A stretch of DNA of 20,023 nt from Ruminococcaceae bacterium UBA945 (GCA_002293315.1 DBCZ01000021.1:1493-21515), one strand, 5' to 3'. Shown: positions 1 through 7,118, numbered from the stretch's first letter. Notes: a model not told the origin generated them from the sequence alone. Translations and numbers: made by a program.

Positions 1-23
1 CCGATTAGTCTGGATTTTGCCAT
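1..23 (-). CDS. 5' end of a leftward gene, cut by the window edge
   Basis: Only seven codons are visible, reading MAKSRLI. The start is chosen at 23 because a strong GAGGAGG ribosome binding site lies at 37-31, seven bases upstream. An alternative ATG at 27 in another frame would be only three bases from it. A near-consensus promoter (101-73) points into this gene. It is divergent from a TetR-family regulator, so it is a natural candidate target of that regulator, but the product cannot be told from seven residues. Confidence 0.5.
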
Positions 24-72
24 ACATTTTCCTCCTCATTGCTTTGAATTATTCAGCCGGTATTATGAATTG

Positions 73-101
73 AGTATAGCGCATATAAAAGGGATTATCA
101 A
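73..101 (-). promoter_or_regulatory. Sigma-A type promoter for the leftward edge gene
   Basis: On the minus strand TTGATA (101-96) is followed after exactly 17 bases by TATACT (78-73), about 50 bases upstream of the start at 23. It lies back to back with the tetR promoter. Confidence 0.7.
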
Positions 102-107
102 GCGAAT

Positions 108-136
108 TTGACAATCACATATGAATGATTTATAAT
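108..136 (+). promoter_or_regulatory. Perfect-consensus sigma-A promoter of the tetR operon
   Basis: TTGACA (108-113), a 17-base spacer, then TATAAT (131-136): an exact consensus. Transcription should begin near 143, inside the inverted repeat at 140-154. A promoter this strong next to a dyad implies tight repression. Confidence 0.9.
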
Positions 137-139
137 TAC

Positions 140-154
140 ATTACCAGTGGTAAT
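140..154 (+). promoter_or_regulatory. Inverted repeat, likely TetR operator
   Basis: ATTACC-AGT-GGTAAT is a perfect 6-bp inverted repeat with a 3-bp centre. It sits four bases downstream of the -10 box, over the expected transcription start of the tetR operon. Its place suggests autorepression by the encoded TetR protein; binding is inferred. Confidence 0.65.
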
Positions 155-169
155 ACAGAGGGAGGCTCT

Positions 170-775
170 ATGAAAAAGGATATCACAAAAGAGCAAATTA
201 TTGAGACGGCTCTAGAGCTTATGCGAGATAAAAATGACCTCGTGAGCCTTAATCTGCGTGGAATCGCGCGTACGCTCGGCTGCACACACACGAATCTCTA
301 CAATTATTTCTCTTCATATAATGATTTGTTGCGGGAGACCTGCGTCGCTTTGCAGGAGATTTTTCTTGATATGCTGGCGAAACGGCTTGAAGACGCCTCT
401 TCTCTTGAAGTGCGCCTGCGCTGCTTCTTTGAGGCCTTTGCCGATATATACCTTGATAATCCGGGTTGGTTTCGGCTGCTTTGGCAAGAAACTATCTGTG
501 ATGAGCGCCGTGACTTAAGGCTTCAAACAGCCCTGACGAACAAACGGCTGACGGCTCGAATTTCCGATATATGGCATGACCTCCACGAAGAAATCCAAAA
601 CGAAGAAAATGTGAAAAATGCTCTTCACATCACGCATTGCTATATTATCGGAGAAGTTTCAAATTTTCTCTCCGGCAGGGGCTGGCTTGAAAATGAAGCT
701 GCACTCAGGGAACATATCGCGCATGGAGCCACGCGAATTTTCTCGCTTTGCCTTTCTGAGGAGGTGCGCGTTTGA
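170..775 (+). CDS. TetR/AcrR family transcriptional regulator
   Basis: A 201-residue repressor of normal TetR length. The N-terminal helix-turn-helix spans about residues 8-52, with the recognition part LGCTHTNLYNYF typical of the family. The helical C-terminal ligand domain includes NPGWFRLLW, which resembles the TetR C-terminal group seen with a WHG-type domain. The ATG at 170 follows GAGGGAGG at 158-165. An in-frame ATG at 125 is rejected because it lies between the -35 and -10 boxes. The stop overlaps the TTG start of the next gene (TTGA, 772-775), so the regulator is translationally coupled to two proteins of unknown function and probably controls them, itself, and perhaps the divergent edge gene. 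The ligand is unknown. Confidence 0.9.
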   Translation: MKKDITKEQIIETALELMRDKNDLVSLNLRGIARTLGCTHTNLYNYFSSYNDLLRETCVALQEIFLDMLAKRLEDASSLEVRLRCFFEAFADIYLDNPGWFRLLWQETICDERRDLRLQTALTNKRLTARISDIWHDLHEEIQNEENVKNALHITHCYIIGEVSNFLSGRGWLENEAALREHIAHGATRIFSLCLSEEVRV

Positions 776-1263
776 GTTTTGAACTCCTTCCGTTCGCGTC
801 CGGCATAATTCAGAAGCAGGCTGTGAATGAGATAATCAAGCTGAACAATTACACGGCGCATTACGGGCTGACCCTCACGCCACAGCAAGCCATAGAGCTC
901 GCGGAGACTCGTACAATCGCGCTGCGCGATAACGGGCGCATAGAGTTCGGCGGCGGCGTGATTGATAGAATCATCAGAGAATTCAGCGATTCACCGTACC
1001 TTTCCTCACAGAATTATGCCGAGACACTTCACGATTTGATTGAAGCCTTTTACTACTATAAAAACGAAACGATGGATTTGATAAGCGACGAAGATATGAT
1101 AAAATTCATGAAAATCTCGTTTGACGGAGTATGCCGGGGCTCGACTGATTTGCTCGCCGGAAAGGAACTGCATCGTCTAGCTGAAAACCTGAAACACCGG
1201 CGCCCCGCGGATTATTCGGAAGACGAGCAAAGCATTGAGGAGGATGAAGATGAGCAAGCTTGA
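772..1263 (+). CDS. Uncharacterised protein, DUF6323-like
   Basis: A 163-residue soluble protein without signal peptide or membrane segment. It starts at TTG 772, seven bases after GAGGAGG (758-764), and overlaps the tetR stop. Visible features are a mainly helical first half with YGLTLTPQQAIELAE, a GRIEFGGGVIDRIIREF stretch near residues 57-73, an aromatic FYYYKNE segment, and an acidic tail from about residue 147 (SEDEQSIEEDEDEQA). From memory of Clostridia annotations it resembles the DUF6323 family, found beside DUF6179 proteins as it is here. No catalytic motif is recognisable and no function is proposed. Its end overlaps the next gene by 14 bases, so the two are probably made in a fixed ratio. 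Confidence 0.75.
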   Translation: MSFELLPFASGIIQKQAVNEIIKLNNYTAHYGLTLTPQQAIELAETRTIALRDNGRIEFGGGVIDRIIREFSDSPYLSSQNYAETLHDLIEAFYYYKNETMDLISDEDMIKFMKISFDGVCRGSTDLLAGKELHRLAENLKHRRPADYSEDEQSIEEDEDEQA

Positions 1264-2221
1264 TAAAGCCCGGCTGATTGACAGCGAGTGTCTGAGCGGT
1301 GAGTTCTATTTTCAGTCTTTAATAGAGCAGGCATATGAGAATATGCTCCTCAGTGACGGCGATATTGAGCGGCTTCAATATGAGTGCCTGAATCTGCTCG
1401 CCGTTAAAAGCGAGCAATATAACGCCGGGGACAGCAGCTCGGTGCGGGTTGAGGTTGCTCAGAGCCTCATGGCCTCAATTCTGTTCACGCTCGGGCTGAC
1501 GCTGAAAGCGTATCAGAACCCGGGCGACGCGGCAGAAGCCCTGCGAAACGGGAGCGTTCAAGCTCTTTATGAGAGAGGGCGAAAGCGTATAGACACCCTG
1601 CTTTCGGCGGCGAAGGTAATCCACAAAAGGCTGACGGACAGGCTTGTCGAAACGCCCAATGTGTTTTACCGCTCCACATTAGTTAACGCAGTCAACGGCT
1701 TTTTCAAGCTGTATAACGCTGATTTCGCCGCACAGGAGATACACATCACGGCGGACTATCCTCTGTATAACCCTGTGCCTAAGCTGGCGGGAATTGAGTT
1801 TATCTCCGCATATCTGAAAGCGGCATATAACGAAAATCAGTTTTTAGCGTGTTTCGCACGCGGGGATATTCACCACCTGCTTTGCGGTTATGCGGAGAAC
1901 TATGCGGGCTTACTTATGAATATCTACGAACCCGTGCTGATCTCTGCTCTCGGCTGTGTTATCGCAAATGCAGATTCGCGGCACTTGGATTTGACCAAAG
2001 GCGTGCTCATTCATCTCAATGACATGTTTTTCTGCATGACGGATGGGGAAATCCTTGCGGCGCTTCAATCTGCGGCCGACGAGCTTAACCGGCTTTTCAG
2101 CTTTTCTCCCGAGCTTGCAGCATACATAAAACAGAGCCTGCCGCTTATCGCAAAGAACGTTCGCCTGACGCTGAAGCTCGGCTCGCTCGGGCGCGTTTTC
2201 ATCACGCCTGTTTATCCTTGA
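1250..2221 (+). CDS. Uncharacterised protein, DUF6179-like
   Basis: A 323-residue, mostly helical soluble protein. The ATG at 1250 is chosen because GAGGAGG (1237-1243) lies six bases upstream; the in-frame TTG at 1235 and ATG at 1244 overlap that site. Notable segments are EFYFQSLIEQAY near the N-terminus, YNAGDSSSVRVEVAQSLMASI around residues 62-81, and an ITADYPLYNP stretch near the middle. These match my recollection of the DUF6179 family, which accompanies DUF6323. No nucleotide-binding, nuclease or membrane motif is evident. It is the last gene of the TetR-led operon. The conserved pairing and overlapping frames suggest a complex of the two products, which is an inference. Confidence 0.75.
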   Translation: MSKLDKARLIDSECLSGEFYFQSLIEQAYENMLLSDGDIERLQYECLNLLAVKSEQYNAGDSSSVRVEVAQSLMASILFTLGLTLKAYQNPGDAAEALRNGSVQALYERGRKRIDTLLSAAKVIHKRLTDRLVETPNVFYRSTLVNAVNGFFKLYNADFAAQEIHITADYPLYNPVPKLAGIEFISAYLKAAYNENQFLACFARGDIHHLLCGYAENYAGLLMNIYEPVLISALGCVIANADSRHLDLTKGVLIHLNDMFFCMTDGEILAALQSAADELNRLFSFSPELAAYIKQSLPLIAKNVRLTLKLGSLGRVFITPVYP

Positions 2222-2230
2222 ATGCTCATA

Positions 2231-2268
2231 AAAGAAATGCACAACCGCGGATTTTCACGGCTATGCAC
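2231..2268 (-). terminator. Likely intrinsic terminator of the AraC-type gene
   Basis: On the minus strand the 13-base arm at 2268-2256 pairs throughout with 2249-2237, using four G-U wobbles, around a 6-base loop. It is followed by TTCTTTTAT. It lies 12 bases beyond the araC-type stop. The plus-strand version has mismatches, so it should work mainly leftward. Confidence 0.6.
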
Positions 2269-2280
2269 TCCTTCGTTTGG

Positions 2281-3174
2281 TTACGCTTTACCTGTCACCG
2301 GCAGCCACACCTCATATTCCATGTTGACGGGGTCATCATTGAGGTAGACCTCAATATCCGGCCCGTTCTTCCATTCATAGCCTGACGAAGGCAGCCATTC
2401 AGCATAGATTTTCTCCATAAGCCCCTGTATCGAGTTCGGCTTGCCCGAGCCGGAGAAAACAGCCCATGTTCCGGCTTCAATCCTCTCTTCATACATGCCC
2501 TCCGGCACGGGCATATCCGTTGAGGCCGCTACGTAATAATAGCTCTGGCCGTCATCGCGGCAGAACGTCACGCCCAGAAGCCCCATTGGCTCTTTGCTTA
2601 TCATCTGGGCAATCTGCGCCATCTTTCCGTTCCGGGCAAGCTCATTGTAAAACTTCGGAACACTGCTGAACGCCGCCTTTACGGCATCGTCGGTGATGGA
2701 CAAATTATCCGTCTTTTTGTAATCCAACCCGATTTCCAGCGGCACACGCGCTCCAACGATTCTGAAAGCCTCTTTCTGTACAATCCGATAATCCATTTCC
2801 TCTACTCCTTTAATTGTTATTTGGAAGCTGATTCGTGGAAAGGCTTTCAGCGTGACATTCGGTTTTTGCGCCGCGGACGGCGCAATGCCGTGTATGGATT
2901 TGAACGCCCTGTTGAACGCCGTCGGAGATTCATAACCATAGCGGTGTGCCACGTCAATTACCTTCTCGCCGCTTTGGAGATTATACGCCGCCATCGTCAG
3001 GCGCCTGCGCCGCAGATACTCCGCGAGCGGCATTCCGGCAATGAACGAGAATATCCTGTAAAACTGATATTCCGACATACACGCCAGCTGCGCCGCGCTT
3101 TTCAGCGAAATCTCGCCGGAGATATTATCCTCTATGTAAGCGAGAGCGGCGTTCATGTGATTAAGCCATTCCAT
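2281..3174 (-). CDS. AraC family regulator with GyrI-like effector domain
   Basis: A 297-residue protein. Residues about 8-105 form the double helix-turn-helix of AraC/XylS proteins (SLKSAAQLACMSEYQFYRIF, then VIDVAHRYGYESPTAFNRAFK). From about residue 126 (MDYRIVQKEAFRIVGARV) to the end it looks like a GyrI-like small-molecule binding domain, the arrangement known from Rob-type regulators. Such proteins sense drugs or amphipathic ligands and activate efflux or stress genes. The start at 3174 follows a GGGAGGTGAGG site. It has its own promoter at 3297-3269 and is divergent from the ZIP transporter, which it might control, although no operator is obvious. The ligand is unknown. Confidence 0.9.
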   Translation of the reverse strand: MEWLNHMNAALAYIEDNISGEISLKSAAQLACMSEYQFYRIFSFIAGMPLAEYLRRRRLTMAAYNLQSGEKVIDVAHRYGYESPTAFNRAFKSIHGIAPSAAQKPNVTLKAFPRISFQITIKGVEEMDYRIVQKEAFRIVGARVPLEIGLDYKKTDNLSITDDAVKAAFSSVPKFYNELARNGKMAQIAQMISKEPMGLLGVTFCRDDGQSYYYVAASTDMPVPEGMYEERIEAGTWAVFSGSGKPNSIQGLMEKIYAEWLPSSGYEWKNGPDIEVYLNDDPVNMEYEVWLPVTGKA

Positions 3175-3268
3175 TTCCTCACCTCCCTGATACTCAGAAT
3201 AGCGGATTTTTCGAGCTGTGTCCTCTCATTCTCTGCACTTAAAAGAGAGCTTTACTGTTGTTACTTTC

Positions 3269-3297
3269 AATATATGAGTTTGCCGTGTGTTTGTCAA
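3269..3297 (-). promoter_or_regulatory. Sigma-A type promoter of the AraC-type gene
   Basis: Minus strand TTGACA (3297-3292), 17 bases, then TATATT (3274-3269). The leader to the start codon is about 90 bases. No equally good promoter was found for the rightward ZIP gene; GATAAT at 3359-3364 is a possible -10 box without a good -35. Confidence 0.75.
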
Positions 3298-3392
3298 GAA
3301 AGGCGCGGAGAATAAAGTAAGGCATATAGATTTCCGGCTCAAAATGTAGTATGGTATGGATAATAAGCGGCAATATGAAGGAGGCGGTTATT

Positions 3393-4127
3393 ATGCTTGA
3401 GGCGTTGATGTGGGGAGTTTTGACTTCGGGTTCACTGTTAATCGGCGCGTTGATTGCGCTCAAATTTAAGTTTTCGCACAAGTTGATTGGCTTTGTGATG
3501 GCCTTCGGCGTGGGCGCACTGATGAGCTCCGTCAGCTTTGAGTTGGTTACAGAGGCTTTTTCGGAGTCTCAGGACATATTCATCGTGTGCATAGGTTTAT
3601 TTGCCGGCGCGCTGACATATTTCGGCGGTGACCTCATGATTGACCGCTTCGGCGGGAGCAATCGCAAAAATATGCGCGGCGCGAATCAGGAGGAAAACAT
3701 TGGGCTGCCGATTTTGCTCGGCACCGTTCTTGACGGAATCCCGGAGTCAATCGTCATTGGCCTTACGGTGGTAGGGGGCGGCGGGGTCAGCGTGGCTATG
3801 ATAGTCGCCGTTTTCCTTTCAAATATCCCTGAGGGGCTGACGTCTTCGACCGGACTTCGGGCCAGCGGGTGGAAAAAACGCTCAATCATTGGCCTGTGGC
3901 TTGTTGTAATTGCGGTGTCTTCCTTATCATGCCTGGTGGGATATGTTGCGTTCGCGGATACTGCCGGTGCCACAAAAGCATTTATTCTATCCTTTGCCGG
4001 CGGCGCTATTTTGACTATGCTCGCTGACACGATGATTCCCGAGGCATACCGCGAAAGCGGCAAGCTAACCGGGCTTATCGTTGTGCTGGGCTTTTGTCTG
4101 GCTTTTGCGCTTACCACGCTTGAATAA
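3393..4127 (+). CDS. ZIP family metal transporter with altered metal-site motifs
   Basis: A 244-residue integral membrane protein with about eight hydrophobic helices, the usual bacterial ZIP length. The two conserved ZIP metal-site helices are visible as LDGIPES (residues 113-119) and LSNIPEG (142-148). In classical ZIPs each begins with a His (HNxPEG); here those positions are Asp114 and Ser143, while the Pro-Glu pairs remain. ZIP proteins move divalent metals into the cytoplasm. The changed ligands leave the substrate open, and direction is not shown by sequence. AAGGAGG at 3378-3384 lies eight bases before the ATG at 3393; a longer frame from 3351 has no such site. It is divergent from the AraC/GyrI-like regulator. 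Confidence 0.85.
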   Translation: MLEALMWGVLTSGSLLIGALIALKFKFSHKLIGFVMAFGVGALMSSVSFELVTEAFSESQDIFIVCIGLFAGALTYFGGDLMIDRFGGSNRKNMRGANQEENIGLPILLGTVLDGIPESIVIGLTVVGGGGVSVAMIVAVFLSNIPEGLTSSTGLRASGWKKRSIIGLWLVVIAVSSLSCLVGYVAFADTAGATKAFILSFAGGAILTMLADTMIPEAYRESGKLTGLIVVLGFCLAFALTTLE

Positions 4128-4220
4128 AATGCTAAAGATAATCATTGACGCATTATGTATATCATGTTAAACTTTTAGCGTAGAATATAAGCTCAAGTAA
4201 AAATATTATTGGAGGTTTTT

Positions 4221-4643
4221 ATGGATCAGAATAATCAGAACTATCAGCCGACTGAACCGTCAGCTCAGCCGCCTCAGTATCAGCCGCAGCAGCCTATGGG
4301 ACAGCCGCCCTATCAGCCGCAGCCGCCGTATCCGCCGCAGCCGCCTTTCAATAACACCAATGGCGTATCAATTGCGGCTCTCGTTTGCGGCATCCTCGGA
4401 ATCATCGGCTCTTGGATTCCTTTTGTGCAGTTTTTCACGTTCATTCTCTCGGTTCTCGGTGTAGTGCTCGGCATCAGAGGCCGCAAGATATCAGCGCCCG
4501 GCCAAACAGGCATGGCGACGGCGGGTCTCGTGCTCGGCATCATCGGCGTGGTTTTCGGTATTATCGGAATCATCTGCTCGGCTTGCACTTGTCTGGCAAT
4601 CGGAGCATATGACGGTTGGGACGCTTTCAGTTATCTTTATTGA
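4221..4643 (+). CDS. DUF4190-like small membrane protein with Pro/Gln-rich head
   Basis: A 140-residue protein. Residues 1-46 form a disordered Pro/Gln/Tyr-rich segment of repeats such as YQPQ and PPYPPQ, without a signal peptide. Three hydrophobic stretches follow (about 49-64, 69-86 and 98-125), with the Gly-rich LVLGIIGVVFGIIG pattern and a GRKISAPGQTGMATAG loop typical of DUF4190 membrane proteins, whose role is unknown. ATG 4221 follows TTGGAGG by five bases; TTG 4209 is part of that site. A weak promoter candidate is TTGACG (4145-4150), 17 bases, TAAACT (4168-4173). It stands 82 bases before lgt on the same strand. Confidence 0.8.
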   Translation: MDQNNQNYQPTEPSAQPPQYQPQQPMGQPPYQPQPPYPPQPPFNNTNGVSIAALVCGILGIIGSWIPFVQFFTFILSVLGVVLGIRGRKISAPGQTGMATAGLVLGIIGVVFGIIGIICSACTCLAIGAYDGWDAFSYLY

Positions 4644-4654
4644 TTTATCTAAAA

Positions 4655-4705
4655 CGAAAATCCTTTTCGAATCTGCGTGAGAGTGTCCGCTTTCAGGCAG
4701 ATTCG
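4655..4705 (+). promoter_or_regulatory. Two overlapping hairpins in the lgt leader
   Basis: CGAAAA (4655-4660) and TTTTCG (4664-4669) form a 6-bp stem with a 3-base loop. CGAATCTGC (4668-4676) and GCAGATTCG (4697-4705) form a perfect 9-bp stem with a 20-base loop. They share the CG at 4668-4669, so not both can be complete. Neither has a T-run. They lie 20 bases upstream of lgt and could be a processing or attenuation structure. Confidence 0.4.
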
Positions 4706-4725
4706 CTTTACTATCGGAGAGAGAA

Positions 4726-5529
4726 ATGCTTCCTGATTTTGAATTGTTCGGGCGAACAATAAGCACATATCCCCTCGTCGCGGTTATCGGCGTTCTGCTG
4801 GCCGGCGTCTTCGCCTGCCGTGTGGCCAAGAAGCGCGGCTATGATGACAACACCATGATTATGTTTCTGCTCGTCGCGGGGATAGGCGCCATAATAGGCA
4901 GCCACCTCCTGTATGCCATGACGAACTCGGGATACATCTATCTGCTGTTTGAAAACGGCTTCAAAGGCGTGGATTCACTTGAAAAGGTCTGGCAGCTGCT
5001 CGTGCTGATATTCGGCGGCTCTGTCTTTTACGGCGGGCTGATAGGCGGAACCCTCGCGGGGATTATCTATGCGAAAAAGAAGAAGCTCAATTTGGGTGCG
5101 TATTCCGATATGGTTGCGCCGGCCGTGCCGCTTCTGCACACCTTTGGTAGAATCGGATGTTTCCTCGGCGGCTGCTGCTACGGGGTGGAAGCCGCCTTCG
5201 GCTTCACTTACACGCGCTCGCTGGTCGAGGCGGCAAACGGTGTGAGCCGGTTTCCTATTCAGCTCGTAGAGGCCGCATTCAACCTCGTGCTCTTCTTCAT
5301 TCTTTGGGCGCTGCTTCGGAAAAATCTGCTGAAAGACCGCCTGTTTTTGCTCTATCTTCTGTTATATTCCGTCGGCAGGTTCATCTTGGAGTTCTGGCGC
5401 GGCGACGAATACCGCGGCTTCGTTTTCGGTGCGCTTTCAACATCGCAGTTCATCAGTATCTTGATTTTTGTAACGGCGGCGGTGCTGTTTATCTTGAAGA
5501 GCAGGACAAAGCCGGCAGATAATCAATAA
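4726..5529 (+). CDS. lgt: Prolipoprotein diacylglyceryl transferase-like membrane enzyme
   Basis: A 267-residue polytopic membrane protein. Lgt moves diacylglyceryl from phosphatidylglycerol to the lipobox cysteine of prolipoproteins on the outer face of the membrane. Visible family motifs are FGGSVFYGGLIGG (97-109), the Lgt signature as GRIGCFLGGCCYG (141-153), RFPIQLVEA (175-183) and GRFILEFWRGDE (217-228), with Arg142, Arg218 and Arg225 in the expected arginine-rich places. Tyr102 stands where classical Lgt has the essential His of HGGL, and GCCYG replaces the usual NGE-type end. This fits a divergent Clostridia Lgt-like group, so activity is likely but not certain. ATG 4726 follows GGAGAGAG. 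The window encodes at least two lipoproteins that would need this enzyme. Confidence 0.85.
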   Translation: MLPDFELFGRTISTYPLVAVIGVLLAGVFACRVAKKRGYDDNTMIMFLLVAGIGAIIGSHLLYAMTNSGYIYLLFENGFKGVDSLEKVWQLLVLIFGGSVFYGGLIGGTLAGIIYAKKKKLNLGAYSDMVAPAVPLLHTFGRIGCFLGGCCYGVEAAFGFTYTRSLVEAANGVSRFPIQLVEAAFNLVLFFILWALLRKNLLKDRLFLLYLLLYSVGRFILEFWRGDEYRGFVFGALSTSQFISILIFVTAAVLFILKSRTKPADNQ

Positions 5530-5542
5530 GTAAAGCACCCGT

Positions 5543-5629
5543 CCATCACAAATTCTGTATGTGATGGGTTTCTATATGCCATAGAAACAGCGCAGAAGAA
5601 GTTCCATTCAGGAAAATCTCTTCTGCGCT
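5543..5629 (+). repeat. Array of three abutting hairpins between convergent genes
   Basis: Stem 1: CCATCAC (5543-5549) with GTGATGG (5561-5567). Stem 2: GTTTCTAT (5568-5575) with ATAGAAAC (5581-5588). Stem 3: AGCGCAGAAGA (5589-5599) with TCTTCTGCGCT (5619-5629). The stems touch with no base between them. Six-base AATAAG (5525-5530, overlapping the lgt stop) and CTTATT (5639-5644) could close the set into a cloverleaf. Long T-runs are missing, so it may end transcription inefficiently from both sides, or be a folded RNA or a small palindromic repeat element. Confidence 0.55.
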
Positions 5630-5656
5630 ATATTATGGCTTATTTTCTGCTTGCTA

Positions 5657-6589
5657 TCATTTGCCCGGATCTTTATCGTCTTTCACAAGTTCTTTCAGCG
5701 ATGCAGCCATGCCCGCCAAGCTTTGAATCTCTGACGGAATGATGAGCTTCGTGGCCTTGCCGTCTGCCGCCGCTGCAAAGGCATCTAAGCCCTTGAGCTT
5801 GATGATGGCCTCTGTGGGCTTGGATTCATTGAGGAGCTTAATGCCCTCCGCCTGCGCCTTTTGCACGGCGATTATGGCCTCGGCCTCACCCTGTGCCTCG
5901 CGGATTTTCGTCTCCCTGACGGCATCTGCCTTGAGAATTGCCGATTCCTTGTGACCCTCGGCGATGAGGATTGCGCTTCTCTTTTCGCCCTCGGCGTCAA
6001 GGATTCTTGCGCGGCGTTCGCGCTCCGCCTTCATCTGCTTCTCCATCGCGTCTTGAATCTCACGCGGCGGGATAATATTCTTCAATTCTACGCGGTTAAC
6101 CTTGATGCCCCACGGGTCAGTCGCTTCGTCAAGAATGACGCGGATTTGCGTGTTAATAACATCTCTCGAGGTGAGTGTGTGGTCTAAGTCCATATCGCCT
6201 ATGATGTTCCTCAGCGTTGTGGCAGAGAGGTTTTCAATCGCCGAAATCGGGTTCTCAACTCCGTAGGTATAGAGCTTCGGGTCTGTGATTTCAAAATAGA
6301 CCACTGTGTCGATTTGAATTGTGACGTTATCCTTTGTGATAACCGGCTGCGGCGGGAAATCAATAACCTGCTCCTTAAGCGACACTATCTTGGAGATTCT
6401 GTCGAAGAAGGGCAGCTTGAAGTGCAGCCCGGCTTCCCATGTGCTGTGATATTCGCCGAGGCGCTCAATGACATATCTGTACGCCTGCGGCACGACCTTC
6501 AGGTTAGCTATCAAAACGATGATCAACACCGCCGCGACAGCAACTATTGCGATTAAGCCTGCTGAAATTTCCGGGAACTCGAAATTCAT
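5657..6589 (-). CDS. SPFH/band 7 (stomatin-like) membrane scaffold protein
   Basis: A 310-residue protein of the stomatin/prohibitin type, similar in layout to QmcA. One N-terminal membrane anchor spans about residues 11-31. The SPFH domain follows (RYVIERLGEYHSTWEAGLHF, then DFPPQPVITKDNVTIQIDTVVYFEI). A long Ala/Glu-rich coiled coil with RARILDAEGEKRSAILIAEG covers about 185-265. These proteins form large rings or cages at membrane microdomains and often pair with NfeD proteins, as here: the NfeD gene lies 60 bases upstream. The start at 6589 follows an AGGAGGG site. Substrate or partner proteases cannot be read from the sequence. Confidence 0.92.
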   Translation of the reverse strand: MNFEFPEISAGLIAIVAVAAVLIIVLIANLKVVPQAYRYVIERLGEYHSTWEAGLHFKLPFFDRISKIVSLKEQVIDFPPQPVITKDNVTIQIDTVVYFEITDPKLYTYGVENPISAIENLSATTLRNIIGDMDLDHTLTSRDVINTQIRVILDEATDPWGIKVNRVELKNIIPPREIQDAMEKQMKAERERRARILDAEGEKRSAILIAEGHKESAILKADAVRETKIREAQGEAEAIIAVQKAQAEGIKLLNESKPTEAIIKLKGLDAFAAAADGKATKLIIPSEIQSLAGMAASLKELVKDDKDPGK

Positions 6590-6649
6590 AATATAACCCT
6601 CCTGTTTTCTTGATGTTTCTGTGTTTTCTCGGTGTAAAAGCTTTTGCCT

Positions 6650-7078
6650 TTACACTTTCTCAACGATGAGCTTAACTCCTTCGATTCTCAGCACCTTGAC
6701 CTGCGTGTTTTCGGGAATAGCCTCACCTTCGCTTCTCGCTGACCAAAGGCTCGTGCCGACCTTCACCTGCCCGGTGCCGGCCAAGGCGTCGATTCTTTCT
6801 ACTACCGTTCCTGTTTCACCGATGTACCTGTCTGAATTGGTGCTCACCTTTTTGTTCTTAAGATACTTCTTGACAAGCGGGCGCGTACATATGACGAGAA
6901 TCAGCGTCACGGCGGCTGCTATGATGATTTGCACGATTTCATTCGCGCCAAAGGCCTTCGCGATGAGCGCCGCGATTCCCCCCACTGCAAACCAAATGCA
7001 GACCATCTGTGTCGTCAGCGCTTCAACGACGACGGCCAGGATAATCACGCCGAGCCAAATCCAAAGCATAAAATCCAC
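6650..7078 (-). CDS. NfeD-like membrane protein with OB-fold tail
   Basis: A 142-residue short-form NfeD protein. Hydrophobic helices cover about residues 3-23, 25-43 and 48-68. A soluble C-terminal domain from about residue 80 (DRYIGETGTVVERIDALAGTG to VKVLRIEGVKLIVEKV) has the small beta-barrel pattern of NfeD. There is no ClpP-like protease domain, so it is not the long NfeD1b form. It is the first gene of an NfeD-SPFH operon, a conserved pairing in which NfeD is thought to help organise SPFH assemblies. The ATG at 7078 follows a GGAGGGAAGAA site. Confidence 0.9.
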   Translation of the reverse strand: MDFMLWIWLGVIILAVVVEALTTQMVCIWFAVGGIAALIAKAFGANEIVQIIIAAAVTLILVICTRPLVKKYLKNKKVSTNSDRYIGETGTVVERIDALAGTGQVKVGTSLWSARSEGEAIPENTQVKVLRIEGVKLIVEKV

Positions 7079-7095
7079 TTTCTTCCCTCCTTCTG

Positions 7096-7107
7096 TCAGA
7101 ATTCTGA
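7096..7107 (-). promoter_or_regulatory. 12-bp perfect palindrome in the nfeD leader
   Basis: TCAGAATTCTGA is a perfect 12-bp palindrome between the likely nfeD start point and its ribosome binding site. A second GAC-type half-site (CTGAC, 7111-7115) lies just upstream. It could be an operator; the protein is unknown. Confidence 0.3.
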
Positions 7108-7118
7108 TTTCTGACTAT

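Noticed and set aside
5536..5580. Leftward 19-codon frame (MAYRNPSHTEF...) across hairpins 1 and 2
   Set aside because: There is no ribosome binding site, and its frame differs from that of the related hairpin near 16647, so no peptide is conserved.
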